A stretch of 64,000 bases of DNA. It comes from Rhizobium sp. 16-449-1b (GTDB lineage Bacteria; Pseudomonadota; Alphaproteobacteria; Rhizobiales; Rhizobiaceae). The stretch spans positions 1 through 64,000 of the forward strand of contig NZ_JAGHMH010000010.1 of NCBI RefSeq assembly GCF_017741935.1, in the 5' to 3' direction. The notes beneath the pieces were generated by a model. The model saw nothing but the letters and a program-made list of their open reading frames with translations, did not search any database and was not told the DNA's origin. How positions within the stretch are numbered: the stretch's first letter is position 1; the number at the start of each line of letters is the position of its first letter. The position numbers and the translations under genes were made by a program. Below are positions 26,901 through 34,598 of this stretch, one piece after another.

Positions 26901-29080
26901 CGGCGTTCAGATTCATCGCCGTGCCGTCTGCCTTCGAACAACAGATGATCCACGATGAGCTGGAACTCTACGAGGATCTGTTGACAAAGGTGGACAGCGA
27001 GGACCGCGTCTCGCGCAAGCGCCTCGAGCGGCTGAAGGAAGGCTTGCAGGAACGTCTGGAAGGGCTTGCGACCCGCAAGGATGATCTGCTCACCATCGCC
27101 GAAATCGGTGTCGATCAGATCATCGTCGATGAGGCGCAGGAATTCCGCAAGCTTTCCTTCCCCACAAACATGAGCACTTTGAAGGGTATCGACCCGAACG
27201 GCTCGCAGCGCGCCTGGGACCTCTATGTAAAGTCTCGCTACATCGAGACCAAAAACCCCGGCCGGGCGCTCGTGCTTGCCTCGGGCACGCCGATCACCAA
27301 CACGCTCGGCGAGATGTTCTCGATCCAGCGCCTGCTCGGCCATGCAGCGCTGCTCGAGCGCGGGCTGCACGAGTTCGATGCCTGGGCGTCCTGCTTCGGC
27401 GATACCACGACCGAGCTGGAGATCCAACCGTCCGGTAAATACAAGCCGGTCAGCCGCTTCGCGAGTTTTGTCAATGTCCCGGAACTGATCGCCATGTTCC
27501 GAGCCTTTGCTGATGTCGTCCTGCCTGCGGATCTCCGCGAGTACGTCAAGGTGCCGGATATCTCCACGGGTCGACGGCAGATCCTCACAGCAAAGCCGAC
27601 GCCTGCCTTCAAGGCCTATCAGCAGATCCTCGATGCCCGCATCAAGGCGATCGAGATGCGCGAGGGGCCGGCGCAGCCCGGCGACGATATCCTGCTCTCG
27701 GTCATCACCGACGGCCGCCATGCGGCGATCGATCTCCGCCTCGTGATACCGGCCAACGACAACGAGGAGGCCAATAAGCTCAACCTTCTCGTCCGCAATG
27801 CCTTCCGGATCTGGAAGGAGACGAGCGACGATACCTACGTCCGGCCGGACGAAAAACCCTTCGAGCTGCCGGGTGCCGCGCAGATGATCTTTAGCGATCT
27901 TGGAACCATCAACGTCGAGAAAACTCGCGGCTTTTCGGCCTACCGCTGGATCCGTGACGAGCTCGTGCGGCTCGGTGTTCCCTCGTCCGAAATCGCCTTC
28001 ATGCAGGACTACAAGAAGACCGAGGCCAAGCAGCGGCTGTTCGCTGACGTGCGCGCCGGCCGAATTCGGTTCCTGATCGGATCGTCGGAGACGATGGGAA
28101 CCGGTGTCAACGCCCAGCTCCGGCTCAAGGCGTTGCATCACCTCGACGTGCCGTGGTTGCCGTCGCACATCGAACAGCGCGAAGGCCGCATCGTCCGGCA
28201 GGGCAACCAGCATGATGTCGTCGACATTTTCGCCTACGCCACTGAGGGCAGTCTCGACGCTTCCATGTGGCAGAACAACGAGCGAAAGGCCCGCTTCATC
28301 GCCGCCGCGCTGAGCGGAGATACCTCGATCCGCCGGCTCGAAGACCTCGGTGAAGGGCAGGCCAACCAGTTCGCGATGGCCAAGGCGATCGCTTCCGGCG
28401 ACGAGCGGCTGATGCAGAAGGCTGGCCTTGAGGCCGATATCGCGCGACTGGAAAGGCTGCGCGCCGCGCATGACGATGACCAGTACGCGGTCCGTCGGCA
28501 GATGCGCGATGCCGAGCGTGACATCGAGGTCTCAACCCGTTGCATCTCAGAGATCGACCAGGACATCCAGCGCCTTGTTCCGACAGGCGGTGATGCCTTC
28601 GCCATGACCGTGCTGGGCAAGGTCCACCATGAGCGTAAGGAGGCCGGTCGCGCGCTGATGAAGGAAATCCTCACGCTCCTCCAGCTCCAGCAAGAGGGCA
28701 AGGTACACCTCGCATCCATTGGCGGCTTCGATCTCGCCTACGACGGCGAGCGCTTCGGAAAGGGTGACGGGTATCGCTACGCCACCACGCTCCAGCGCAC
28801 TGGTGCCGCCTACGAGATCGATCTTGCGGTCACCGTCACCCCGCTCGGCGCGATTTCCCGCCTCGAGCACGCGCTCGACGGTTTCGAAGAGGAGCGGGAG
28901 CGCTATCGCCATCGTCTGGATGAAGCGCACCGGCGGCTTGCCTCCTATCGTTCCCGCGAAGGCGGCACCTTCGCCTTCGCCGACGAACTTGCGGAAAAGC
29001 GCCGACAGCTTCGCGACGTCGACGATGCTCTTGCAACCGCGTCCGCTCAGAACGACGACGCCCCGGCGGAGGCTGCTTGA
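23975..29080 (+). CDS. Giant methyltransferase-helicase fusion (1701 aa)
   Basis: Order of parts: a Pro/Asp-rich N-terminal linker (residues about 27-50). An N6-adenine-type methyltransferase domain follows (LEPGVGTGLFPAL as SAM motif near 190, IGNPPFSD as catalytic motif near 259). Then comes a long linker, and an SF2 helicase with Walker A HAVGAGKT near 892, DEAQ box near 1052, motif V ETMGTGVNAQ near 1370 and motif VI QREGRIVRQGNQ near 1400. A charged coiled-coil C-terminus completes it. The layout recalls phage P1 DarB and other plasmid or phage antirestriction methylase-helicases. The likely role is protecting incoming plasmid DNA from host restriction; the exact target is unknown. No separate nuclease is seen, so it does not look like a complete restriction system. 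Confidence 0.85.
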   Translation: MSNNPFTLDVFGGSALSSGLGLGVTAFGVFDTVAANDDDPEPPPPSPAPALPVATIEHPVPRRQGNRCNFYLDDADRGLAASWKDRARVNVAAILIASNIEKQDRPATPKEQAQLVRFTGFGASELANGMFRRPGELDFRKGWSELGGSLESAVSDADYTSLARCTQYAHFTPEFIIRAIWSGLQRMGWRGGRVLEPGVGTGLFPALMPAALRDRTFLTGVELDPVTARIVKLLQPKARIINGDFVRTDLAPIYDLAIGNPPFSDRIVRSDRTYRSLGLRLHDYFIARSIDLLKPGALAAFVTSSGTMDKADPTAREHIAKTADLIAAIRLPEGSFRQDAGTDVVVDLLFFRKRKVGEPTSDLAWLDLEELRPESEDEGAIRINRWFARHPGFVLGDHALTSGPFGETYTCRPRAEEDLQAALLQAIRLLPEGRYDGEPTAIDIDLEDELGEIIDLRPENRQIREGSFFIDIKRGLLQMVGGSPQAVNVRKGRSGEGLSEKHVGMIKKLIPIRDAVREVLKAQEQDRPWRDLQVRLRVAWSSFVRDFGPINHTTVSITEDESGEMREAHRRPNLQPFLDDPDCWLVASIEDYDLDTDTAKPGPIFSERVIAPPAPPEITSAADALAVVLNERGRVDIEHIAELLHRNADAVVDELGDAIFRDPADGSWQTSDAYLSGPVRTKLAEAEAAAALDPVFGRNVRALQAVQPADLRPSDITARLGAPWIPASDVVAFVKEMMGAEIRIHHMPELGSWTVEARQLGLTAAGTSEWGTSRRYAGELLADALNSRVPQIFDIFKDVGGERRVLNVVDTEAARDKLQKIRQAFQNWVWTDPDRTDRLARVYNDRFNNIAPRKFDGSHLKLPGTSGAFVLYGHQKRGIWRIISSGSTYLAHAVGAGKTMTMAAAIMEQRRLGLIAKAMLVVPGHCLAQAAREFLALYPNARILVADETNFTKDKRARFLSRAATATWDAIIITHSAFRFIAVPSAFEQQMIHDELELYEDLLTKVDSEDRVSRKRLERLKEGLQERLEGLATRKDDLLTIAEIGVDQIIVDEAQEFRKLSFPTNMSTLKGIDPNGSQRAWDLYVKSRYIETKNPGRALVLASGTPITNTLGEMFSIQRLLGHAALLERGLHEFDAWASCFGDTTTELEIQPSGKYKPVSRFASFVNVPELIAMFRAFADVVLPADLREYVKVPDISTGRRQILTAKPTPAFKAYQQILDARIKAIEMREGPAQPGDDILLSVITDGRHAAIDLRLVIPANDNEEANKLNLLVRNAFRIWKETSDDTYVRPDEKPFELPGAAQMIFSDLGTINVEKTRGFSAYRWIRDELVRLGVPSSEIAFMQDYKKTEAKQRLFADVRAGRIRFLIGSSETMGTGVNAQLRLKALHHLDVPWLPSHIEQREGRIVRQGNQHDVVDIFAYATEGSLDASMWQNNERKARFIAAALSGDTSIRRLEDLGEGQANQFAMAKAIASGDERLMQKAGLEADIARLERLRAAHDDDQYAVRRQMRDAERDIEVSTRCISEIDQDIQRLVPTGGDAFAMTVLGKVHHERKEAGRALMKEILTLLQLQQEGKVHLASIGGFDLAYDGERFGKGDGYRYATTLQRTGAAYEIDLAVTVTPLGAISRLEHALDGFEEERERYRHRLDEAHRRLASYRSREGGTFAFADELAEKRRQLRDVDDALATASAQNDDAPAEAA

Positions 29081-29099
29081 TCTGGATCAGCGGTTTTGA

Positions 29100-29130
29100 T
29101 GCAACGCAGCATTTGCATAGCTGCGTTGCA
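29100..29130 (+). repeat. Perfect 11-bp inverted repeat
   Basis: TGCAACGCAGC and GCTGCGTTGCA are separated by 9 bases, 20 bases after the stop codon of the 1701-aa gene. No T-run follows, so it is either a stability hairpin for that message or an operator for the small RNA candidate just downstream. Confidence 0.6.
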
Positions 29131-29164
29131 CAATATTTGCTTTCCTTCCGATCGAAATTTGAGC

Positions 29165-29291
29165 ATAGTGCTCACAGCTGATGCACATGGCGGATTTCCT
29201 CCCAGTGCCGCCGCAGCAGCTGTTCCCCTCTGGAGGTTTAAATTACCTTCACATCTAAAGGGCCCGAGTTTTCTCGTGGCCCTCTTTTTTT
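29165..29291 (+). ncRNA. Candidate trans-acting small RNA with anti-Shine-Dalgarno loop
   Basis: No ORF fits here, but the strand folds well. CAGCTG (29175-29180) pairs with CAGCTG (29217-29222). Inside it, GGCGG (29189-29193) pairs with CCGCC (29208-29212) and exposes a 14-base loop containing TCCTCCC, an anti-Shine-Dalgarno sequence. A second CCTCTGGAGG segment follows, and the unit ends in a textbook terminator at 29259-29291. This layout (aSD loops plus terminal hairpin) is the one described for the alpha-r14/NfeR1-type riboregulators of rhizobia; membership in that family is my inference. The 5' end is a guess. Confidence 0.5.
29259..29291 (+). terminator. Strong intrinsic terminator
   Basis: The stem AGGGCC-CGAG / CTCG-T-GGCCCT closes a TTTT loop with one bulged T, followed by CTTTTTTT. 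This is the clearest Rho-independent terminator in the window. Since the nearest upstream gene stops 180 bases earlier, it more likely ends a short RNA than the helicase message. Confidence 0.85.
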
Positions 29292-29754
29292 GTCCTGATT
29301 TTCGGCCTGTCGATGCGACGCCCATGACGTTCGCGTCGCCGACGGCCTCACCGCGCTCAGGACATCAGCTCGACACGCTCGATCGTTTGGATCAGTCGCG
29401 CTCTCGCATCCTCCGGGTGGTTCAGGACAGTCACGACGTCGGAGAGGCTTGAATCCTCCAAAAAGTGTGAGCGGCAGCGTCCCGAAGGATGGAGGACCAA
29501 TAGAAGGAGGAGGAAAAAGAAACCGGTCGCTGACCGGTCCGACCGTCGCCGCTCGCGCTCAACCGCCGCCTCCGCATCCCGGCCCCTCGACCTGCGCAGG
29601 GCTGTCAGCCCCGCGTGTCCTTCGCGGCAGGGACGCTCGGCCGCAGTTGCGCCGGCCCGCCCGCCCTGCGGTCCGGGAGGTGTCTTCGAAAGAAATGAAG
29701 ACAGGAAGGACCGGCAAGAGAGCCGCGTCCCGCATCCCGGAGAAGGAAAATCCC
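29292..29754. other. Gene-free stretch before the ParB-like gene
   Basis: 463 bases with no supported gene. It is rich in G/C and in CCG runs, with one small inverted repeat (GTCTTC / GAAGAC, near 29682). An open frame covers the strand back to 29449 in phase with the ParB-like gene, but the residues upstream of 29755 are low-complexity Pro/Arg-rich and lack family similarity, so I read it as untranslated leader. Confidence 0.4.
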
Positions 29755-31509
29755 ATGCACATCATGAAGGTCGATCCGCGCTCGTTGAAGGACAACCCGG
29801 ACAACACCCGCCAGTCCAAATCCACTCCCCAAGCCGATGCCCTGTTGCTCGCCACGATCAAAGCCGTCGGCATCATCCAGCCGCCTGTCATCTTTCCGGA
29901 GGTCGGTGGCGGGAACGGCTACGTCATCGAAGCTGGCCATCGGCGCACCCGTATGGCCATTGCCGCAGGCCTCGAAGAGATCGAGGTTCTCGTCGTCGAA
30001 GCCGCTAACGACAATGGCGCCATGCGGTCGATGGTCGAGAACATTGCCAGGGAGCCGCTCAACCCCGTCGACCAGTGGCGCGGCATCGAACGCTTGATAG
30101 CGCTCGACTGGACCGAGGAAGCAATTGCAGTCGCGCTTGCCCTGCCCGTCCGGCAGATTCGCAAGTTGCGCCTGCTCGCCAACGTCTTGCCGGCAATGCT
30201 CGACCAGATGGCGCTCGGCGACATGCCGAACGAGCAGCAGCTTCGGACGATCGCGGCGGCACACCTCGATGAGCAGAAGGAGGTCTGGAAGGCGCACAAG
30301 CCGAAGAAGGGCCAGCCTGCCACGTGGTTCCAGATCGCCAACGCGCTGAGCAAGACCCGCATGTATGCAAAGGATGCGAGCTTCGGCGACGATCTCAAGG
30401 AAGCCTACGGCATCGAATGGATCGAGGATCTGTTTGCCCCCGCCAATGAGGACAGCCGCTATACCACCAACGTCGAAGCCTATCTCGGCGCCCAGCAGGA
30501 ATGGATGACGAACAATCTGCCCAAGAAGGGCGTGATCGCCGAGGTTACGCAATGGGGCGAGGCGAAGCTGCCGCAGAAGGCAAGCCGCGTCTATGGCAAG
30601 CCAAGTAAGGGCGACCACACCGCCATATACCTCGATCGGAACGGCAAGGTTCAGACCGTGCACTACCGGATGCCGGAGGAAAAGAAGACCGGGGGGAAGG
30701 GAGCGCTCGTTGGAGGTGGTGCCACCGCTGGCGACGATGTGACCGACGCGCCGAAGCAGCGACCTGATGTCACGCAAAAGGGCCACGACATGATCGGTGA
30801 CCTCAGGACCGACGCGCTGCACGAGGCGCTCGCCCGCGCACCGATCGAGGACGATACGCTGACGGCGCTCCTCGTGCTCGCTTTTGCCGGCCTGAATGTC
30901 CGGGTCGACTCCGGTGCAAACGACACCGTCTTCGGTCCGAAGCGGTTTGCGCGCCATGCGGTTCGGCTGCTCGACGGCGACGGCAAGCTGTCCTTCGACA
31001 TCGACACGTTGCGGATTGCCGCCCGCACGATGCTGGTCGATGTGCTCTCTTGCCGCCGCGGCATGTCGAACAGCGGTATCGTCTCGCGCATTGCCGGCGA
31101 GGCCATCGGTGCGGATGGATATCTCCCGAACATGGGCACGGAGGACTTCCTGCTTTGCCTGTCGCGGCAGGCGCTTGAGACGTCGTGCAAGGATATCGCG
31201 GTTCTGCCGCGCCCAAAGGTCCGCGAGACCCGTGCCGCCCTCGTCGAGCACTTCAAGGAAGGGCATTTCGTCCATCCGGCAGCCCTGTTCGCTCCCGATC
31301 CGAAGGAACTTTCCGGACTGCTCAAGCAAGGCGAGATCGTCGAAGAGGAGGACACCGTCACCTCCGACGAAGCGACGGATGGTCTTGTAGACGAGCTTGC
31401 GGGCGGCAGGGTTGCCGGCGATGCGGCCGATCTCGACGTTGCCGATCCGCAGGTCGGTGACGACGCCGCCGACGAGGACGAAGCCGCCTACGGGATTGCG
31501 GCCGAATAG
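29755..31509 (+). CDS. ParB/Spo0J-like (KorB-type) nuclease-fold protein
   Basis: 584 aa. The N-terminal ParB/sulfiredoxin fold is visible: box I with KDNPDNTRQS and IIQPPVIFP, box II AGHRRTRMAIAAGL (near residue 60), box III MVENIAREPLNPVDQWRGI (near 96). A HTH follows (WTEEAIAVALALPVRQIRKLRLL). The middle is variable with a hydrophilic linker, and the C-terminus is strongly acidic (DLDVADPQVGDDAADEDE). There is no parA next to it, so it is not the plasmid's partition pair; such ParB-like proteins are common accessory plasmid genes and may act on DNA structure or gene regulation. The start at 29755 has AGAAGGAAAA before it. Confidence 0.8.
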   Translation: MHIMKVDPRSLKDNPDNTRQSKSTPQADALLLATIKAVGIIQPPVIFPEVGGGNGYVIEAGHRRTRMAIAAGLEEIEVLVVEAANDNGAMRSMVENIAREPLNPVDQWRGIERLIALDWTEEAIAVALALPVRQIRKLRLLANVLPAMLDQMALGDMPNEQQLRTIAAAHLDEQKEVWKAHKPKKGQPATWFQIANALSKTRMYAKDASFGDDLKEAYGIEWIEDLFAPANEDSRYTTNVEAYLGAQQEWMTNNLPKKGVIAEVTQWGEAKLPQKASRVYGKPSKGDHTAIYLDRNGKVQTVHYRMPEEKKTGGKGALVGGGATAGDDVTDAPKQRPDVTQKGHDMIGDLRTDALHEALARAPIEDDTLTALLVLAFAGLNVRVDSGANDTVFGPKRFARHAVRLLDGDGKLSFDIDTLRIAARTMLVDVLSCRRGMSNSGIVSRIAGEAIGADGYLPNMGTEDFLLCLSRQALETSCKDIAVLPRPKVRETRAALVEHFKEGHFVHPAALFAPDPKELSGLLKQGEIVEEEDTVTSDEATDGLVDELAGGRVAGDAADLDVADPQVGDDAADEDEAAYGIAAE

Positions 31510-31539
31510 CCACCCTCCCCTTTTCATCCGATCGACACC

Positions 31540-31565
31540 CCGCCGCCGGCCATCACCGGCGGCGG
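31540..31565 (+). other. Inverted repeat after the ParB-like gene
   Basis: CCGCCGCCGG and CCGGCGGCGG flank a 6-base loop, a perfect 10-bp GC stem between the ParB-like gene and the next ORF. There is no T-run. It could act as an attenuating or message-protecting hairpin. Confidence 0.5.
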
Positions 31566-31605
31566 TCTCGTCTCCATCAACAGCAGAATTTCAAGGAGAT
31601 AACTG

Positions 31606-32082
31606 ATGTCTGCGTCCCTGATCTATGACCTCGCTCCGATCGGCTCCATCGTCGCCTGGTCCGACGGCAACCCTCGCCCGCCCGAGCGTTTCAAGAAGAA
31701 GCTGGCTGCCTGGCAGACCCGAAACAGCAGCGGCCGCCTGATCCGCAAGGAAGGTCCGCGCCAATCCGGCAACTACGCCTCGCCGGGGTATTTCACGCTG
31801 CATGAGGCGGATTTTGGCGGCAGGAATACCGTCGTCATGCGCATTCACCGAACCTTCGGTCTCGATTCCGATCTGACCTTCAAGGTTCTGGAGCGCCCCG
31901 CGCTCGGTTCTATCCGCCTCTTCGATCGCGCTGGTGCGAACGCGGAGCTCGTCCATCTCGCCGACCATCGCGAAGCGGCCGTGGCCTGGCTGAAACAACA
32001 CGGATATCCGAACGCTGTCCTCGGGGAGGTGACCGCCGACGAGGTTGCGGCTGCTCATGTCGAAGGGAGAGTTGCCGCATGA
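31606..32082 (+). CDS. Hypothetical plasmid protein (158 aa)
   Basis: Begins MSASLIYDLAPIGSIVAWSDG after CAAGGAGATAACTG, a strong ribosome site. It is soluble, with no transmembrane or signal segment; the middle is basic (RFKKKLAAWQTRNSSGRLIRKE). No family activity is recognised. Its stop overlaps the start of the next ORF by four bases (ATGA), and that one overlaps the third in the same way, so three genes form a tightly coupled operon. Function unknown. Confidence 0.65.
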   Translation: MSASLIYDLAPIGSIVAWSDGNPRPPERFKKKLAAWQTRNSSGRLIRKEGPRQSGNYASPGYFTLHEADFGGRNTVVMRIHRTFGLDSDLTFKVLERPALGSIRLFDRAGANAELVHLADHREAAVAWLKQHGYPNAVLGEVTADEVAAAHVEGRVAA

Positions 32083-32972
32083 GCACGCCCGATCTTCAAT
32101 ACGACATGGTTCCGACCGCCGACGACGCGGCGGTGGAATTCGGCGTTAGCGCGGCAGGCTTTCCGGTCGCCCGGATCGCCGATATCCTCCTGGCAATGGT
32201 GCCGGCGCGTGATGGCGTCAGCTTCCTCGCCAGCGCCTGGCGGATCATCCGTCCACTTTCAGAGCTGACGCGGGAGGATTTCCACGGTCACGAAGGCCGC
32301 CTTGAAGATGAGGCGGCGTTTCGCACCCGTGTGGTCGAGACCGCACGGCACAAGCGCGAACTTTCCGATCTCGGGCGGATCCTGACCCGTATTGCGACGA
32401 ATACGCCATGGGGTCCGTCGCAGCTCGCGACCATCTATGCCGAGGGGATTGTCTCCCATATGACGGCCGGCCATGGCGGGTTTCATCTGTCGGCCGAGCG
32501 GAATCTGCGGGTGTCTTCCTTATTGCGAAAATCCTCGCCCTGGTACGAGGAGGATGCCGAATGGGCCATCGTCGCTCACAGCTTCCCGGACCTGTTCACG
32601 GCCTATGAGCGCAAATGTGCCGAGGAGACGATCCGCAACAGCTGGCCGTCGGCCTGGGAGGCGATCCACGGCCGCGAACTGGCGCCCGGCCAATCCAGGA
32701 CAAAGGACCGGGACGCCTTCGAGAGCGAGCATGCCCGTGACTGGATTGTGATCTCCGCGGTCTTTTCCAGCCACCATGCCGACATGACGGAGGTGATTGC
32801 CACACCGGGCGGCATCCGGGACCACCGCGCCGATGAACGGCGCTTTCTCGTGCCGAGCTGCGAATACGCAACCCGCGGGCCATTTCGCTTCGTCATCGAA
32901 GAGCGGCGTCACGCTGTCTATGACGGCCCTTCGGACTTCATCGGCTGGCGGCAGCGGAGGACCGGAGCATGA
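32079..32972 (+). CDS. Hypothetical plasmid protein (297 aa)
   Basis: Second gene of the three-gene ATGA-coupled set. Starts MSTPDLQYDMVPTADDAAVEFGVS. It is soluble and rich in charged helices, with segments such as LLAMVPARDGVSFLASAWRIIRPLSELTREDFHGH and ERKCAEETIRNSWPSAWEAIHGREL. I see no known catalytic motif. The translational coupling with both neighbours suggests that the products act together. Confidence 0.62.
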   Translation: MSTPDLQYDMVPTADDAAVEFGVSAAGFPVARIADILLAMVPARDGVSFLASAWRIIRPLSELTREDFHGHEGRLEDEAAFRTRVVETARHKRELSDLGRILTRIATNTPWGPSQLATIYAEGIVSHMTAGHGGFHLSAERNLRVSSLLRKSSPWYEEDAEWAIVAHSFPDLFTAYERKCAEETIRNSWPSAWEAIHGRELAPGQSRTKDRDAFESEHARDWIVISAVFSSHHADMTEVIATPGGIRDHRADERRFLVPSCEYATRGPFRFVIEERRHAVYDGPSDFIGWRQRRTGA

Positions 32973-33304
32973 ACCCGGTCAATCCGTGGGTGCTCCTTTC
33001 ACGTATGGAGGTGGCGCGGCGCGAAACGCGCCATCACCTCGATCTCGTCCATCGGCAGATCGCCGCGCGCGCCGAGCGCCTGGCCGTAACCGAGAAAGCG
33101 AAAGCCAGGAACCGTAGGCACAAGCGCTCCGGCTCGCGATGGAGCCGGTCCGATGAGGTGCTGTTGCAGGATCACGTCGATCGGCTGACCTTCGGGCGTC
33201 GTGGCGAAATCGAGGCGCTCGCCCGGAAGCTGGAGCGTCAGGATCGCGCCATCACCACGATGCGGCTGAAGCTCGGCGAAGTTGCTTGGCGACAGGCTGC
33301 ATGA
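32969..33304 (+). CDS. Small basic hypothetical protein (111 aa)
   Basis: Third gene of the ATGA-coupled set. Starts MNPVNPWVLLSRMEVARRE. It is strongly basic and predicted helical (RQIAARAERLAVTEKAKARNRRHKRSGSRWSRSDE), which fits a nucleic-acid-binding or scaffold role, but nothing specific can be said. Confidence 0.58.
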   Translation: MNPVNPWVLLSRMEVARRETRHHLDLVHRQIAARAERLAVTEKAKARNRRHKRSGSRWSRSDEVLLQDHVDRLTFGRRGEIEALARKLERQDRAITTMRLKLGEVAWRQAA

Positions 33305-33697
33305 GAGGCGGTCGCCGGAGGCGTATTGGCGGAGAGCACATCCCGCGTGTCCGGCGAGGGTCTTTGCGAGGATGGCCATCGGTTTCGGCATTCGGTTTCG
33401 GGGTGCAAGTTCCAACCACGTGTCGGCCTGCCCTTCGTGTTCGTTGCGGTCTGAACCGGCGGTCGGTCGTTTCAATGCCGCTATCGCGCCGCGGAGCGGC
33501 CAGGACAGCCTCACTTCGCAAAGCGAGCCCGCGCCCTGCGCAGGGTGCCCCCGCTTGGCCGCAAGCCAGCTCTGCTTGCTCAGCCGTCCCGGACCTGTGA
33601 AAGCGCCCGTCCCTCGCCGGTTCCTTTTGACCGCACCGAAGGGCAGACCGGCACGAGCCGGAGCCGCTTCGGACGAAACCGAAGAAAGGAAACCGAT
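33305..33697. other. Gene-free GC-rich leader
   Basis: 393 bases between the basic ORF and the 195-aa gene. Several open frames cross it on both strands, but none has a ribosome site or recognisable domain. The composition (runs of CCG and GGC, no AT-rich promoter) is like the leaders at 29292, 34324, 36428 and 37787. Confidence 0.4.
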
Positions 33698-34285
33698 ATG
33701 GCCAAGCCCGCGACTTCCAACCGCTCGTCCGCTCGCGTCGTGCAGCTCCGCAAGGGCGCCACCCTCGAAATGGTCCGCCTCACCTGCCCCGACAGCGCGC
33801 AAGCCCTCAAGATCGCTGAGAGCTTCGGGACCGCCGTGGTCGACAGCGACGGGATCCGCGATGAGCATGAGCGGATGGTCACTGCGAGTTCGGCAAGCCT
33901 CGCCGAAGGTCTCGGTGAGAAAGCGATGCAGATCCATCTCCAACGCATCGTCGGCGCCTTCGTTGGATCAGCGCATGGCGCCGGTCAGTTCTACTCCCGC
34001 GCGGTATCGGAGGCCCGCGACGCCACAGCCAAGGCATCGAACGATGCCCGGGACGAGGATCTCGACGGCCCGGTCGGATATGACAGCGCCGCTCAGCGCA
34101 AGCGTGAGTTCGCAGCCGATATGGGCGTTCAGGCCCATGCGCTTCGGATGGCAGCCGAAGGCGCCGTCGCGGCCTACGAGCACGTGGTCGGTGAAACCTG
34201 GAAGCCGTTCGATCGCCCGGTCGACAATCCGGGCGCTTCACTTGACCGCAAAGCGGCCGATGCGCAAATGGCGGCGCTCGGCTGA
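33698..34285 (+). CDS. Hypothetical plasmid protein (195 aa)
   Basis: Starts MAKPATSNRSSARVVQLRKG after GAAAGGAAACCGAT. It is soluble and alanine-rich with helical heptads (GLGEKAMQIHLQRIVGAFVGSAHGAGQFY and AADMGVQAHALRMAAEGAVAAYEHV). No family is recognised. It stands alone behind a long leader and is followed nine bases later by a clear terminator, so it is a monocistronic unit. Confidence 0.62.
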   Translation: MAKPATSNRSSARVVQLRKGATLEMVRLTCPDSAQALKIAESFGTAVVDSDGIRDEHERMVTASSASLAEGLGEKAMQIHLQRIVGAFVGSAHGAGQFYSRAVSEARDATAKASNDARDEDLDGPVGYDSAAQRKREFAADMGVQAHALRMAAEGAVAAYEHVVGETWKPFDRPVDNPGASLDRKAADAQMAALG

Positions 34286-34294
34286 AGCCATCGA

Positions 34295-34323
34295 GCGGGG
34301 CATCCGCCCCGCCCTCCTTTTTT
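34295..34323 (+). terminator. Intrinsic terminator
   Basis: GCGGGG-CATCCG-CCCCGC stem-loop, then CCTCC and six T residues, just after the 195-aa gene. Good Rho-independent terminator. Confidence 0.75.
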
Positions 34324-34598
34324 ATTCCGGATTGCGTCAGCCGGCTCCACTCCGGGGCCGGCCTTTCCGCATGTCCATGCCTGAGCCTACGGAAAGGCGG
34401 AGAAAGGAGTTGAGGAGATGGCCGATCGCGGCCCGTCCCTGTCGCCGGTCCTGCAGGAGCCGGCCTGTCGCCGCAACGGCTTCGCCGTCCTCCACGCTGT
34501 TCCGGCCGTTCCGGTGCCCTGCAGGCCATTCCGCTCCTGCCTTCGGACCTCCGCGACGGGCCGCGATCGGCGCGGCCCCGGAAAAGGAGATTTTGGAC

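Noticed and set aside
29605..31527. Minus-strand open frame of 640 codons
   Set aside because: Shadow of the ParB-like gene, whose N-terminal boxes are convincing in the plus-strand frame.
33282..34598. Long plus-strand frame upstream of and continuous with ardC
   Set aside because: Its upstream part overlaps the 195-aa gene in another frame and has Pro/Arg/Ser-rich low-complexity translation. ArdC similarity begins at the ATG with a strong ribosome site at 34599.
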